Shown here in pieces: positions 23,998-32,930 of a DNA stretch of 64,000 nt. The stretch comes from JBFLXR01 sp040757065 (GTDB taxonomy: Bacteria; Pseudomonadota; Gammaproteobacteria; Burkholderiales; Gallionellaceae). The stretch's first letter is position 1. Each line of letters begins with the position of its first letter. Location of the stretch: contig JBFLXR010000008.1 in assembly GCA_040757065.1 (NCBI GenBank), positions 1 to 64,000 on the forward strand, given 5' to 3'. The position numbers and the translations under genes are program-made. The notes beneath the pieces were generated by a model. It saw only the letters and a list, made by a program, of their open reading frames with translations, had not been told where the DNA came from and ran no database searches.

Positions 23998-24828
23998 TTC
24001 GTGCGGCATGGGCGTTTTGGCGACTAGGACTGCGGTTTCCGCGAGGCCGATGATTTCGCGTGCGACGTGGCCGAGCGCCTTGCGGAATTCAGGGCGGTGA
24101 CCATGCGCGACGACGATGAGATCGGCACCGCGTGCCGATGCGGCCTGCACGATTTCTCTGGAAACTTTGCCGGACAGTTGTGCAGCGGAGGTCGTTGTTC
24201 CGGCAGCGTTTGCGCGGGCGACATGTTGTTGAAGAACTGCGTCGGCTGCGGTTTCTTCTCCTTTAGCTTCAGTTACACTGGCGATGGTAAGCGGTATCGA
24301 GCAGATTCCGGCGATCGTGGCGGCCAGCTCGGTCAGCGTTTCGGAAGGGTGGCGATAATCCAGCGCGAGCAATACGCCCTTCGACCACATATGCGAGGCG
24401 CGCGGGACCATTAAAACGCTGCAAGGGGCTTGCGCCGCTACTTTGCCGACCATTTCACCGACTAACAGGTTAGCGAGAAAGCTGCGTTTCCCGCGTCGGC
24501 GGGTTATCAGTAGATCGGCTTGCCGGCGTATGGCTTCCTCGACGATTTCTTGCGCGGGTTCTTCGCCACGCCGTACTGTCACGTCAAGTCTTACACCGGC
24601 GTGTTGTGCCAAATTTTGTAAGGCGGCAATCTTGGAGGCGGCTTCCTGTTCGGCACGGCTAGCCAGTTCCGGTGCGGCGGATTCGAATTCCGGGTTGCTG
24701 ACGATGGGGATGATCGCCATCAGCGGCAAACCGCAGCGGCGGGCCATTTCGATGGCAACACGCTCGGCCCCGCTATCAAATTCTGTATGTTCAGTCGCGA
24801 GTAAAATGCGTTCGAAAGGTTTTTGCAT
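23995..24828 (-). CDS. Tandem-domain universal stress protein (UspA family)
   Basis: Usp proteins bind ATP or AMP and support stress survival; their exact roles vary. This 277-aa protein has two Usp domains. The first (FERILLATEHTEFDSGAERVAIEMA) ends near residue 142 with the phosphate-loop-like GEMVGKVAAQAPCSVLMVP. The second, residues about 147-277, ends with GHVAREIIGLAETAVLVAK. The glycine pattern of ATP-binding Usp is only partly kept. It lies 6 bp after a small membrane protein gene and belongs to the soe gene run; its stop touches the tusA operator. Confidence 0.88.
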   Translation of the reverse strand: MQKPFERILLATEHTEFDSGAERVAIEMARRCGLPLMAIIPIVSNPEFESAAPELASRAEQEAASKIAALQNLAQHAGVRLDVTVRRGEEPAQEIVEEAIRRQADLLITRRRGKRSFLANLLVGEMVGKVAAQAPCSVLMVPRASHMWSKGVLLALDYRHPSETLTELAATIAGICSIPLTIASVTEAKGEETAADAVLQQHVARANAAGTTTSAAQLSGKVSREIVQAASARGADLIVVAHGHRPEFRKALGHVAREIIGLAETAVLVAKTPMPHE

Positions 24829-24834
24829 GGTGTT

Positions 24835-25245
24835 TTAGTGACCTGAGTGCAAGAGACCGGAGGCGGCGAGTAGCTGTACGCCGATTTCCAGAATGCAGAT
24901 CGCAGCATATATCATGTCGCGTCGGCCTGAATAGATCGGAATGACTGCAACCAAACAAATGACTGAGCAGCCCGACAGCCATGCGATGCTGCTCAGGCTG
25001 GCGAAATCGCCGTAATTCAGCATGCCGGCCCAGCCCCAGCCAGTCGGGGAGCCGGTTTGTTTTAAATATTCGCCAACCGGTAGATCCCAGTACTCCGGGA
25101 TCTTATTCAGGGGGATGTGGGTTGGAATAATTTCGAACACATAGAGGGCAAACAGCGTGATGAGCAGAAAAAGACCGATGCGCATGCCCCAGTTCAGGAA
25201 AACGGAGTAGCGGATTTGCTCTTCTGAAACATGATGGTGCGTCAC
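24835..25245 (-). CDS. Small integral membrane protein, 136 aa
   Basis: The protein starts with a histidine-containing polar tail (MTHHHVSEEQIRYS). About three hydrophobic segments follow: residues 19-40 (GMRIGLFLLITLFALYVFEII), 82-105 (SLSSIAWLSGCSVICLVAVIPIY) and 112-130 (IYAAICILEIGVQLLAASGL). No cofactor motif is seen. I do not recognise a named family, though its place between the TauE-type exporter and a Usp in a soe cluster suggests a role in sulfite handling or respiration. It follows the exporter by 16 bp. Confidence 0.75.
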   Translation of the reverse strand: MTHHHVSEEQIRYSVFLNWGMRIGLFLLITLFALYVFEIIPTHIPLNKIPEYWDLPVGEYLKQTGSPTGWGWAGMLNYGDFASLSSIAWLSGCSVICLVAVIPIYSGRRDMIYAAICILEIGVQLLAASGLLHSGH

Positions 25246-25261
25246 GATTTTTCTCCTAAAC

Positions 25262-26227
25262 TCAGATGCCTAAGCCTTTCAGCAAAGCGCGCAGTCCGGC
25301 GAACAATAGCAGACTAATGACCATTTTGCGGACGACCGAAGCCTTTAAAACGCGCAGAAGACGTGCGCCGATCATGGCACCGAGCATCATGCCGGTAATC
25401 GAAGGAATGGCGATGATGGCGAGGACTGCCCCTTTGTTGAGATAGACCCAGGCAGCCGAAGAGTCGACCAGCGACAGAATAAAGCTGGAAGTTCCTGCCG
25501 AGACTTTGATCGGTACGCCCATCAGCAGGTTCAATACCGGAACATTCGCCCAACCTGCACCCATGCCGAACATGCCAGCGAGAAAGCCGATGCCGGTAAA
25601 CAATAACAGCCCACCCGGCGTACGATGGACTTGCCAGTGCATGTTGCGGTTATTGGCAGCATCGTGGAAAACACCGTGAATTGCCAGCGCAGTCGAGAGT
25701 TTGTCGGCGATCGGCACGGAGGGAAATTCCGATTTCTTTGCTGTCGCCATCAGTGCGACGATGCCGAGAATGGTCATGCCCAAGGCGATTTGCACAGTGC
25801 TGGCGGGTAGTGCTAAACCCATCATTGCACCGGCAATCGAACTAATCGAGGCCAATAGCGCTAGCGGTAGTGCCAAGCGTAGATTGGCCAGTCCGCCTTT
25901 CAGTAGGGTTGGTCCCGCCGCCAGCGCGCTGGCCAGCGCGACCAGCAAACCCGCTCCGCGTACGAAATCGAGATGGAAGGGGAAGAAACCGCCGACGATC
26001 GGGACGAAGAGTACGCCGCCGCCGACGCCGGAAGGAACTGCGACGATGCCCAGCAAAAAACAGACGACGAAGAGCAGCAACGGCCAGCCCCACCAAGGCA
26101 TGGAGGAGCTTCCCGTGCTAACGGCTTCCGTAGCGAGGCTGTCGAGTGGGAATGCTGCCAGCAGAAGAAAAATGCTCAGTAGCGCAATAAAATTGCGTTG
26201 ACTTAGTCGGAAAACGAAGGCGAGCAT
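25262..26227 (-). CDS. TauE/SafE-family sulfite or anion exporter
   Basis: TauE/SafE proteins export sulfite, sulfonates and related anions. The 321-aa product has a long hydrophobic N-terminus followed by about eight transmembrane helices. Family hallmarks are the two inverted repeats starting VPSGVGGGVLFVPIV and GFLAGMFGMGAGWANVPVLNLL, both with the G-x-G-G and PVL pattern. Overlap with the soeC stop by one base ties it to the sulfite dehydrogenase genes. A role in removing excess sulfite made by DsrAB is likely; it could also export sulfate. Confidence 0.88.
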   Translation of the reverse strand: MLAFVFRLSQRNFIALLSIFLLLAAFPLDSLATEAVSTGSSSMPWWGWPLLLFVVCFLLGIVAVPSGVGGGVLFVPIVGGFFPFHLDFVRGAGLLVALASALAAGPTLLKGGLANLRLALPLALLASISSIAGAMMGLALPASTVQIALGMTILGIVALMATAKKSEFPSVPIADKLSTALAIHGVFHDAANNRNMHWQVHRTPGGLLLFTGIGFLAGMFGMGAGWANVPVLNLLMGVPIKVSAGTSSFILSLVDSSAAWVYLNKGAVLAIIAIPSITGMMLGAMIGARLLRVLKASVVRKMVISLLLFAGLRALLKGLGI

Positions 26228-27138
26228 CAGGAAACCGTCTGGTAATAAAGGTTTTGCGGATGACGGGCATCGGCGAAAAAATACCAGCGTTCAGCCAGCA
26301 GGCCGAGATATTGCAGTGCGAACGCGAGTCCGAACATGGCGGCCGATTCGCTCAGCAGCAAGGCGGGCGGGATAATGAAAGCCAATATCAGGAAAGTCAG
26401 CCGGATGTTGCGGATAAAACAGGCGGACTTGCCGTGGAAGAATTCGCGGGTATTGAACGAGCCGCCCATCGCCCCTTGGGTCTTTTGCACGATGCGCGGG
26501 TGTTTGATGCCGATCGCGCTTTGCATAGTTGTCGCGGGGGCGAGCTTGGCGTTGCGAAGCATGGCCGCGCTCCGCGTGACAAATGCTAATAGCGTCAACA
26601 GGAAGGCAGCAAGGGCATAGCTGCCAGCCAGATCCGGTGCGGCAAGAGCCGCGTAGAACGTGGACAGTGTTGTTCCTGATGCGCAACCAAGCAGAAGGTA
26701 ATTGATGACGGTCAATGGGTGTGCCCATTCGCGCAGTACCTTGATAGCGGCATAGATCATTCCGGTACAGACGAACAGTACCACGGAGAGCGTCGCCCCG
26801 ATTATGCCGATCAGCAGCGTGGTTTCCGAGCCGAACCAGTGGGCTGCACCGTAACCGAAGGCGGCCGCCATGAAGGCGGGCAGGGCGATCACTTCGCGTG
26901 AAAGCCAGGATGTGCGCCACATTGCGGCAGCACGCCATGCACGCTCCGGGCGGCCCAGATGGAAGAACGAAGCGATCAGGCCAGCCGCGCACAGAATCAG
27001 GACGATGGCGGCACCGATGCTATAAAAGTATTTGTCTTCCGAGCGGTGCATCAGCTCGGTGGCGAACAACACCAGAAATAGCCCCTGACCGGCGCCGATC
27101 AGGGTGGTAAGGAAAACGACGGAAAGAGCTGGATGCAT
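26227..27138 (-). CDS. soeC: SoeC, membrane anchor of sulfite dehydrogenase
   Basis: SoeC is the DmsC-like quinone-reducing membrane subunit of the cytoplasm-facing sulfite dehydrogenase SoeABC. The 303-aa protein has about eight hydrophobic segments. The DmsC-family blocks are present: SFFHLGRPERAWRAAAMWRTSWLSREV near residues 58-84, and the later RNIRLTFLILAFIIPPALLL and QYLGLLAERWYFFADARHPQ. The stop overlaps the TauE gene start by one base; the start is 5 bp after soeB. Confidence 0.93.
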   Translation of the reverse strand: MHPALSVVFLTTLIGAGQGLFLVLFATELMHRSEDKYFYSIGAAIVLILCAAGLIASFFHLGRPERAWRAAAMWRTSWLSREVIALPAFMAAAFGYGAAHWFGSETTLLIGIIGATLSVVLFVCTGMIYAAIKVLREWAHPLTVINYLLLGCASGTTLSTFYAALAAPDLAGSYALAAFLLTLLAFVTRSAAMLRNAKLAPATTMQSAIGIKHPRIVQKTQGAMGGSFNTREFFHGKSACFIRNIRLTFLILAFIIPPALLLSESAAMFGLAFALQYLGLLAERWYFFADARHPQNLYYQTVS

Positions 27139-27143
27139 AGTGA

Positions 27144-27866
27144 TTACGTTGTATAGTCTTCTGGTGCGGGAGAGAATTCAGCCAAATGCGCTTCATCGAT
27201 TTTCAAGGGATTGTCGGCGCGATAGAGCTGTTCTGGTTTGATTTCCACATGTTGCTTGCGGCGCGGCAGATAATGGTTGGACGGTTTGGTACCGTGCTCC
27301 GGCATCAGCGCATAGCCGCCACGTTCGATTATCGCCTTGGAGGCTTCTGATTCGGGGTCGTGAATATCTCCGAAAATGCGCGCACCCGCCGGGCAGGCCA
27401 ATACGCAGGATGGCTTACGTTCAGCTTCCGGCAGCGCTTCGTTGTAAATACGATCTACGCAAAGTGTGCATTTAGTCATGACTTTGCGTTCTTCGTCGAA
27501 TTCTCGTACGCCGTACGGGCAAGCCCATGAACAGTATTTGCAGCCGATGCATTTGTCGTAATCGACCAGCACAATGCCATCTTCCTTGCGCTTGTAGCTC
27601 GCGCCGGTTGGGCATACCGGCACGCAGGCCGGATCTTCGCAGTGCAGGCAGGACTTCGGGAAATGCACGGTTTCTGTCTTCGGAAACTGCCCGATTTCGT
27701 AGGTTTGCACCCGGTTGAAGAAGGTGCCGCACGGATCGGCGCCGTAGGGATTTTGGTCGACCAGCGGCCCGGCTGCGCCCGAAGTGTTCCACTGCTTGCA
27801 GTTGGTGACGCAGGAGTGGCAGCCTACGCAGACGTTGAGATCGACGACGAGAGCGAGTTGTGTCAC
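27144..27866 (-). CDS. soeB: SoeB, iron-sulfur subunit of sulfite dehydrogenase
   Basis: SoeB passes electrons from SoeA to SoeC. The 240-aa protein carries four [4Fe-4S] motifs of the DmsB/PsrB type: CVGCHSCVTNC, CLHCEDPACVPVCP, CIGCKYCSWACP and CTLCVDRI with the later CVLACPAG. There is no signal peptide, consistent with the cytoplasmic location known for SoeABC. Its start overlaps the soeA stop by four bases, and the gene order soeA-soeB-soeC is standard. Confidence 0.94.
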   Translation of the reverse strand: MTQLALVVDLNVCVGCHSCVTNCKQWNTSGAAGPLVDQNPYGADPCGTFFNRVQTYEIGQFPKTETVHFPKSCLHCEDPACVPVCPTGASYKRKEDGIVLVDYDKCIGCKYCSWACPYGVREFDEERKVMTKCTLCVDRIYNEALPEAERKPSCVLACPAGARIFGDIHDPESEASKAIIERGGYALMPEHGTKPSNHYLPRRKQHVEIKPEQLYRADNPLKIDEAHLAEFSPAPEDYTT

Positions 27867-30760
27867 TTGTTCTTTCCTTTTCCGGCGAAGAAAGCGCGCC
27901 AGCCGGGAGCCTTTTCCATCGAGGGCACGGGGTGCATCGGCGCGAATTGCGGCGAAGTTTGTTCAGGTTCGTCCGGTGCGGCGGGGTAAATACGCACGCG
28001 AACATCGTACCAGGCTGCTTGCCCGGTAATCGGATCGGAATTGGAATGACGACGCCCATCTTTACCCGCGAGCTCTTCCGAAATTAGATGGTTCAGTAAG
28101 AACCCTTTTTGCGATTCGTTGGCGTCAGGCGACAGATTCCATGCGCCGGAAGATTTGCCGATAGCGTTCCATGTCCAAACTGTACCGGGTTCGACCGCCT
28201 CGGAATAACGGCACATGCAGCGTACTTTGCCCCACTGCGATTCCACCCACATCCAGCCGCCGTCCTCGATTCCGGCCGCCTGTGCAGTGACGGAGTTAAC
28301 GTAAAGATGATTGTAGGTGTGAATCTGGCGTAACCAAGCGTTCTGCGAATCCCATGAGTGATACATTGCCATCGGACGTTGAGTTACCGCGTTGAGCGGG
28401 TAATGTGTCAGATCGGTTTGATCTTCTTCCAGCGGCGGGTACCAAAACGGCAGCGGGTCAAAATAGGTGGTGACGCGCTGACGTAAATGTTCGGGTGGTT
28501 GTTTGCCCGGACGTTTGCCTTGTGCTGCCAGTCGGAAACTTTGCAGGATTTCCGAATAAATATGAATGATGACGGGGTCATTATCCCGCCGTAGCCCCAT
28601 TTGTTGTGCCCATTGCATGTAGCCTTGATTCCAGTTCCGCATGTACTGGTAAGAGGGCGGCATTTCGTAGTGATAGACACAGTTGTTTTGGGCGTACATA
28701 TCCCATTGTTTTGGATTCGGTTCCCCGCGCATATCTTTCTTGCCGTCTTGCCCGCGCCACCCCATCAGGAAACCGATGCCAGAATTGGGAGCAGTCTCGT
28801 AGTTAACGATGAAATCCGGGTAATTTTTGAACTTGCGTGTGCCGTCGGCATGGGTGAAGGCTGGGAACTTTAGGCGGCTGGCCAGCTCGATCAACACTTC
28901 TTGGAATGGCTTGCATTCGCCCTTGGGTGGCAGGATCGGAATGCGCACCGAGTCCACTGGGCCGTCGAATTCGGAAATCGGACGATCCAGCATCGACAGG
29001 CAGTCGTGGCGCTCCAGATAAGTCGTGTCAGGTAGAATCAGATCGGCGAAGGCGGTCATTTCCGACTGGAAAGCATCGCAAACTACGATAAACGGAATTT
29101 TGTATTCGCCGTCTTCGCGCTTGTCGAGCAGCATTTTGCGCACTTCGGAGGTATTCATGCTGGAGTTCCATGCCATGTTAGCCATGAACAGCAGCAGGGT
29201 GTCGATCGGGTAGGGGTCGCCTCGCCATGCATTGGTAATCGCATTGTGCATTAAGCCATGCGCGGAGAGCGGATGCTCCCACGAGAAACCCTTGTCGAGC
29301 CGTACCGGATTGCCGTTGGCATCTACGAACAGATCATCCGGGCTTTCCGGCCAGCCGAGCGGCGCACCGTTCAACGGGGTATTCGGCTGAACGGCTTCCG
29401 GACCCTTGGGCGGGCGGGCATTCGGCGGAATGGCTCGCGGATAGGGTGCCTTATGGCGGAAGCCGCCAGGGCGGTCGATGGTGCCCATCAGCGACATCAG
29501 AATTGCCAGCGCCCGGATACTTTGGAAACCGTTTGAGTGTGCCGCCAATCCGCGCATGGCATGGAATGCAACCGGATGACCCGTAACGCTTTGATGTTCT
29601 TTTCCCCAACAATCCGTCCAAGCGATGGGCAGTTCGATGCGGTTATCGCGGGCGGTGACACCGATTTCATGTGCCAGCCGCCGAACGGTATCGGCCGGAA
29701 TGCCGGTAATTTGTTCCGCCCATTCCGGCGTGCAATCGAAAACACGCTCTTTCAGCAATTGGAACGCGGGTTTGACAGGCGTGCCATCCGGCATGGTGAA
29801 ACTGCCGAACAATGCGGCATCCGCTCCTTCGGTATGGTCTGCGACGGGACGGTTCGTCAGACGATCCCACCAATAGAAATTGTGCGGGCGCAGCGGATTG
29901 ACAATATCGCCTTCAGGATTGCGCATCATCATGCCGTAATCAGTGCTGGTCAGGTCTTGATTCACCAGTTGCCCGGAGTTGGTATAACGCACCAGAAAGT
30001 CCCGGTCGTACAGGCCGAGCGAGATGATTTCGCGGATGATGGCCAGCAGCAGCGCGCCGTCGGTGCCCGGTTTGATCGGAATCCATTCGTCGGCGATGGC
30101 GGCGTAGCCGGTGCGTACCGGATTGATGGCGATAAAGCGACCGCCGTTGCGTTTGAATTCGGAGAGGGCGCTCTTCAGCGGATTGGAGTGGTGATCTTCC
30201 GCTGTGCCGATCATGAAAAACAGCTTTGCGCGCTCTAGATCGGGGCCGCCGAATTCCCAGAACGAGCCGCCGATGGTGTAGATCATCCCGGCAGCCATGT
30301 TCACCGAGCAAAAGCCGCCGTGCGCGGCGTAATTCGGCGTGCCAAACTGGCGGGCGAACAGGCCGGTCAGCGCCTGCATTTGGTCGCGTCCGGTGAACAG
30401 TGCGAATTTTTTCGGGTCTGTGGCGCGCAGTTTGGCTAAGCGCTCTTCCAGAATGTCGAAAGTCTCGTCCCAGCTAATTTCAATAAACTCGTTTGCACCA
30501 CGTTCGCTGCCGGGTTTGCGTTTTAGCGGCTTGGTCAGCCGGGCTGGGGAGTATTGCTTCATAATCCCCGAGGAGCCTTTGGCGCAGAGGACGCCTTTGT
30601 TCAGCGGATGATCCGGGTTGCCCTCGATATAGCGTACTTCGCCGTTGCGAAGGTGTACGCGTATGCCGCAACGGCAGGCGCACATATAGCAGGTTGTCGT
30701 GCGCACATCGGTTTTCGCATCCGGCATGGGGGATGCAATGGGGTCGTGGAGTCGGCTCAT
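27863..30760 (-). CDS. soeA: SoeA, molybdopterin catalytic subunit of sulfite dehydrogenase
   Basis: SoeA oxidises sulfite to sulfate in the cytoplasm with a Mo-bisMGD centre. The 965-aa protein begins with an Fe-S motif (CYMCACRCGIRVHL then GVLCAKG) but no Tat signal, matching the cytoplasmic SoeA type rather than exported thiosulfate or polysulfide reductases. Molybdopterin oxidoreductase blocks follow (SWDETFDILEERLAKL, FALFTGRDQMQALTGLFARQFGTPN, PDTTYLERHD), with the MGD-binding C-terminal domain. It is the first gene of a minus-strand unit continuing soeB, soeC and the TauE-type gene. It depends on the moa/moe/mob genes at both ends of the island. Confidence 0.93.
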   Translation of the reverse strand: MSRLHDPIASPMPDAKTDVRTTTCYMCACRCGIRVHLRNGEVRYIEGNPDHPLNKGVLCAKGSSGIMKQYSPARLTKPLKRKPGSERGANEFIEISWDETFDILEERLAKLRATDPKKFALFTGRDQMQALTGLFARQFGTPNYAAHGGFCSVNMAAGMIYTIGGSFWEFGGPDLERAKLFFMIGTAEDHHSNPLKSALSEFKRNGGRFIAINPVRTGYAAIADEWIPIKPGTDGALLLAIIREIISLGLYDRDFLVRYTNSGQLVNQDLTSTDYGMMMRNPEGDIVNPLRPHNFYWWDRLTNRPVADHTEGADAALFGSFTMPDGTPVKPAFQLLKERVFDCTPEWAEQITGIPADTVRRLAHEIGVTARDNRIELPIAWTDCWGKEHQSVTGHPVAFHAMRGLAAHSNGFQSIRALAILMSLMGTIDRPGGFRHKAPYPRAIPPNARPPKGPEAVQPNTPLNGAPLGWPESPDDLFVDANGNPVRLDKGFSWEHPLSAHGLMHNAITNAWRGDPYPIDTLLLFMANMAWNSSMNTSEVRKMLLDKREDGEYKIPFIVVCDAFQSEMTAFADLILPDTTYLERHDCLSMLDRPISEFDGPVDSVRIPILPPKGECKPFQEVLIELASRLKFPAFTHADGTRKFKNYPDFIVNYETAPNSGIGFLMGWRGQDGKKDMRGEPNPKQWDMYAQNNCVYHYEMPPSYQYMRNWNQGYMQWAQQMGLRRDNDPVIIHIYSEILQSFRLAAQGKRPGKQPPEHLRQRVTTYFDPLPFWYPPLEEDQTDLTHYPLNAVTQRPMAMYHSWDSQNAWLRQIHTYNHLYVNSVTAQAAGIEDGGWMWVESQWGKVRCMCRYSEAVEPGTVWTWNAIGKSSGAWNLSPDANESQKGFLLNHLISEELAGKDGRRHSNSDPITGQAAWYDVRVRIYPAAPDEPEQTSPQFAPMHPVPSMEKAPGWRAFFAGKGKNK

Positions 30761-30801
30761 TCTTTAATGTTGTGTGGATTGCGGTAGCGATCGAACGGGC
30801 G

Positions 30802-30873
30802 TTATTAGCGCAATTGGCGTTTTTTCTGTCTATTACCAAGTCGGGGGGGATGGGATAGCCCATCTGGGGGATG
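30802..30873 (-). promoter_or_regulatory. Putative soeA promoter with paired dyad operators
   Basis: Two dyads lie 23 bp apart: TTACCAAGTCGGGGGGGATG (30833-30852) and TAGCCCATCTGGGGGATG (30856-30873). On the minus strand they are followed by a -35-like TAGACA (30827-30832), 19 bp, and a -10-like TAATAA (30802-30807). Distances to the start codon nearly equal those at tusA. The site lies in the 307-bp gap between soeA and the divergent sensor kinase gene, so it may also influence that gene. Confidence 0.5.
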
Positions 30874-31067
30874 CGTCAGAAAAGTGTTGTGAAATGATGG
30901 AGTTGGATGTGTGGTGTAATTTTCTTTTCGGGAGTGCGATGCAGGCATAGGCATACGACGATAAATCCAATAGAATGCGACATATTAGGGTTTGTTGATA
31001 TATAACAGGGCGGTAAACGTCCGGACAAGCGAGGCAGCGCCGAAGCGCGCTGCCATTGGAGGCGCTT

Positions 31068-32252
31068 TTGAATCTTGCACAGTTTCAAGCGGCGGTAGAT
31101 AGCTTCCTTTCCTCGGTCGAGGAGCGGGAGCAGTCTGCGCATCGCTTTCCGCCCGATCTTCCATCTGCCAGAGGGGAGTTGTGTATTCCCATGGAAGAGT
31201 TGCTGGCCTCGGTTTGCCGGGCGGCCGAAGCATGCGCGGCGATTGCGCGCGTGTTTTCGCCGAACGATGCCGAGTTGCAAACGGTCGGCGCGTACGGCGT
31301 TCCGCCCGATCTGGTCAAACAAGAAAGCATTGTGGATTGCAATTGCGGTGTGTGCGGCAAAGCGGCCTACGGACGGGGCATCGGCATTGCCGATTCTGCC
31401 GGTTGTGCGGCACAGCGCGGCATGAGTTTCTTTAAGGATGCCTGTCGCTCGGTGGTGGCGTTGCCGATGGAGTGGCACGGGCAACCGATTGGGGTGCTGT
31501 CGCTATTTTTTGCCGAGCCGCTGGTGCTGGACGATGCCGGTACGCGAAAATTGTGCGCCTATGCCGATTTGGTCAGCGTAGCACTAGGGAATTTGCGACA
31601 AAACAGGGAGAAATACCGCAACGATTTAATGGCGGAGCGTCAATCGTTGGCTAACGAAATTCACGATTCTCTGTCGCAGACGTTGGTGTACGCCAGAATG
31701 CGGCTGAATATGTTGTCGGAAGTGCTGTATGCCGGCGACGACAGCGCTGCGCTGAAATATACCCGCGATATCGATGAGGTGCTGAAGGGCGGACAGAAGG
31801 AGATTCGTGAGCTGATTACGCATTTCCGGGCGCATATCGATCACATGGGGTTGCAGTACGCTTTGCAGAGTCTGGCGGACGAGTTTCAGGAACGCACGGG
31901 GATCGAGATCGAGTATGTCAATCGCGTTCCCGATCTGATTTTGCCGGTGGAGTACGAGCTGCATGTTTTTCACGTTGTGCGCGAGGCTTTCGCCAATATC
32001 GCCAAGCATTCCGGGGCGAGCAAGGCAAAACTGACGGTGGAATGCGACGAGGGGGAATACCGCTTTTCGGTTGAAGACAATGGCAGCGGCTGCAATCTGA
32101 TTGAAGAAGACGGGCATTACGGCTTGTCGATCATGCGCGAACGCGCCCATCGTATCGGCGGGGTGTTGCTGGTGCGCAGCGGGCAGCATAGCGGAACGCA
32201 GGTTCATTTGCGCTTCAGGATTTCTGACATAGGAACGGAACAACAGCGATGA
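31068..32252 (+). CDS. Soluble NarX-family histidine kinase with cysteine-rich GAF domain
   Basis: I choose the TTG at 31068, since GGAGG lies 5 bases upstream; another in-frame TTG at 31056 overlaps that site. The 394-aa protein has no transmembrane segment. Residues about 40-175 form a GAF-like sensor with five cysteines: C91, C93 and C96 in VDCNCGVCGKAA, C113 in DSAGCAAQ and C126 in FKDACRSV. A HisKA_3 domain follows (LANEIHDSLSQTL, phospho-His199), then an HATPase (N-box REAFANIAKHSGA; VEDNGSGCN). The cysteine group suggests an iron-sulfur or thiol-based sensor of redox or sulfur state. It overlaps the regulator gene by four bases, so they form a pair. Confidence 0.88.
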   Translation: MNLAQFQAAVDSFLSSVEEREQSAHRFPPDLPSARGELCIPMEELLASVCRAAEACAAIARVFSPNDAELQTVGAYGVPPDLVKQESIVDCNCGVCGKAAYGRGIGIADSAGCAAQRGMSFFKDACRSVVALPMEWHGQPIGVLSLFFAEPLVLDDAGTRKLCAYADLVSVALGNLRQNREKYRNDLMAERQSLANEIHDSLSQTLVYARMRLNMLSEVLYAGDDSAALKYTRDIDEVLKGGQKEIRELITHFRAHIDHMGLQYALQSLADEFQERTGIEIEYVNRVPDLILPVEYELHVFHVVREAFANIAKHSGASKAKLTVECDEGEYRFSVEDNGSGCNLIEEDGHYGLSIMRERAHRIGGVLLVRSGQHSGTQVHLRFRISDIGTEQQR

Positions 32253-32920
32253 ATGCGAAAATACGACTGGCTTTGATCGACGACCATAGCTTATGTCGCC
32301 GCGGCTTAAGCGAGTTGCTGGCGAATACGCCGGGTATTACGGTGGTCGGCACGGCGCGCAATCAGGGCGAATTGTTTCCTTTGCTGCGCGAGCATCAGCC
32401 CGATCTGCTGGTTATGGATTTACGCATGGAACCGCTGGACGGTCTGGGCATGCTGGCTGCCATGCGGCAGGACGGTATTGCGACGCCGGTTGTTATTCTG
32501 ACCATGAGCGATGCGGAAACCGATTTGGCGAATGCGCTCCGTGCCGGGGTGCGCGGCTACCTGCTGAAAGATATGGATCCGGATGATGTGATCGATTCGA
32601 TTCGCCGCATTGTGTCAGGCGAGTTGGTGGTTGCGCCGGCCATGACCGCCAAGATGATCGACATTTTGCAAAACAAGCCGCGCGAGCCGGAAAATAAAAA
32701 TGCGTTGAAATCGCTTACCGAGCGCGAACGCGAGATTCTCAAACTGTTGGCCGAAGGCGAGAGCAATAAGGCGATTGCGCGGACTTTGGGTATCAGCAAC
32801 GACACTGTGAAACAGCATGTGCGCCATATTTTTACAAAGTTGCATCTGACTTCCCGCGTCGAAGCCGCCGTGCTGTTCGCGGTCGAGCAGAATAAATCGG
32901 GTACGATCCATTCGATTTAG
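32249..32920 (+). CDS. NarL/FixJ-family response regulator
   Basis: The 223-aa protein is the partner of the kinase just upstream (ATGA overlap). The receiver domain has the acidic pair DD at 11-12, phospho-acceptor Asp57 in LLVMDLRME and the conserved Lys near 107 in YLLKDMDP. The C-terminal LuxR-type helix-turn-helix has LTEREREILKLLAEGE and ISNDTVKQHVRHIFTKL. Length and layout match NarL. NarL-type proteins bind TACYYMT-like heptamers in inverted pairs; paired TACCC/GGGTA-type dyads lie upstream of dsrA, tusA and soeA, so control of sulfur oxidation is the likely role (inferred). Confidence 0.92.
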   Translation: MNAKIRLALIDDHSLCRRGLSELLANTPGITVVGTARNQGELFPLLREHQPDLLVMDLRMEPLDGLGMLAAMRQDGIATPVVILTMSDAETDLANALRAGVRGYLLKDMDPDDVIDSIRRIVSGELVVAPAMTAKMIDILQNKPREPENKNALKSLTEREREILKLLAEGESNKAIARTLGISNDTVKQHVRHIFTKLHLTSRVEAAVLFAVEQNKSGTIHSI

Positions 32921-32930
32921 CAGCGGCGGT

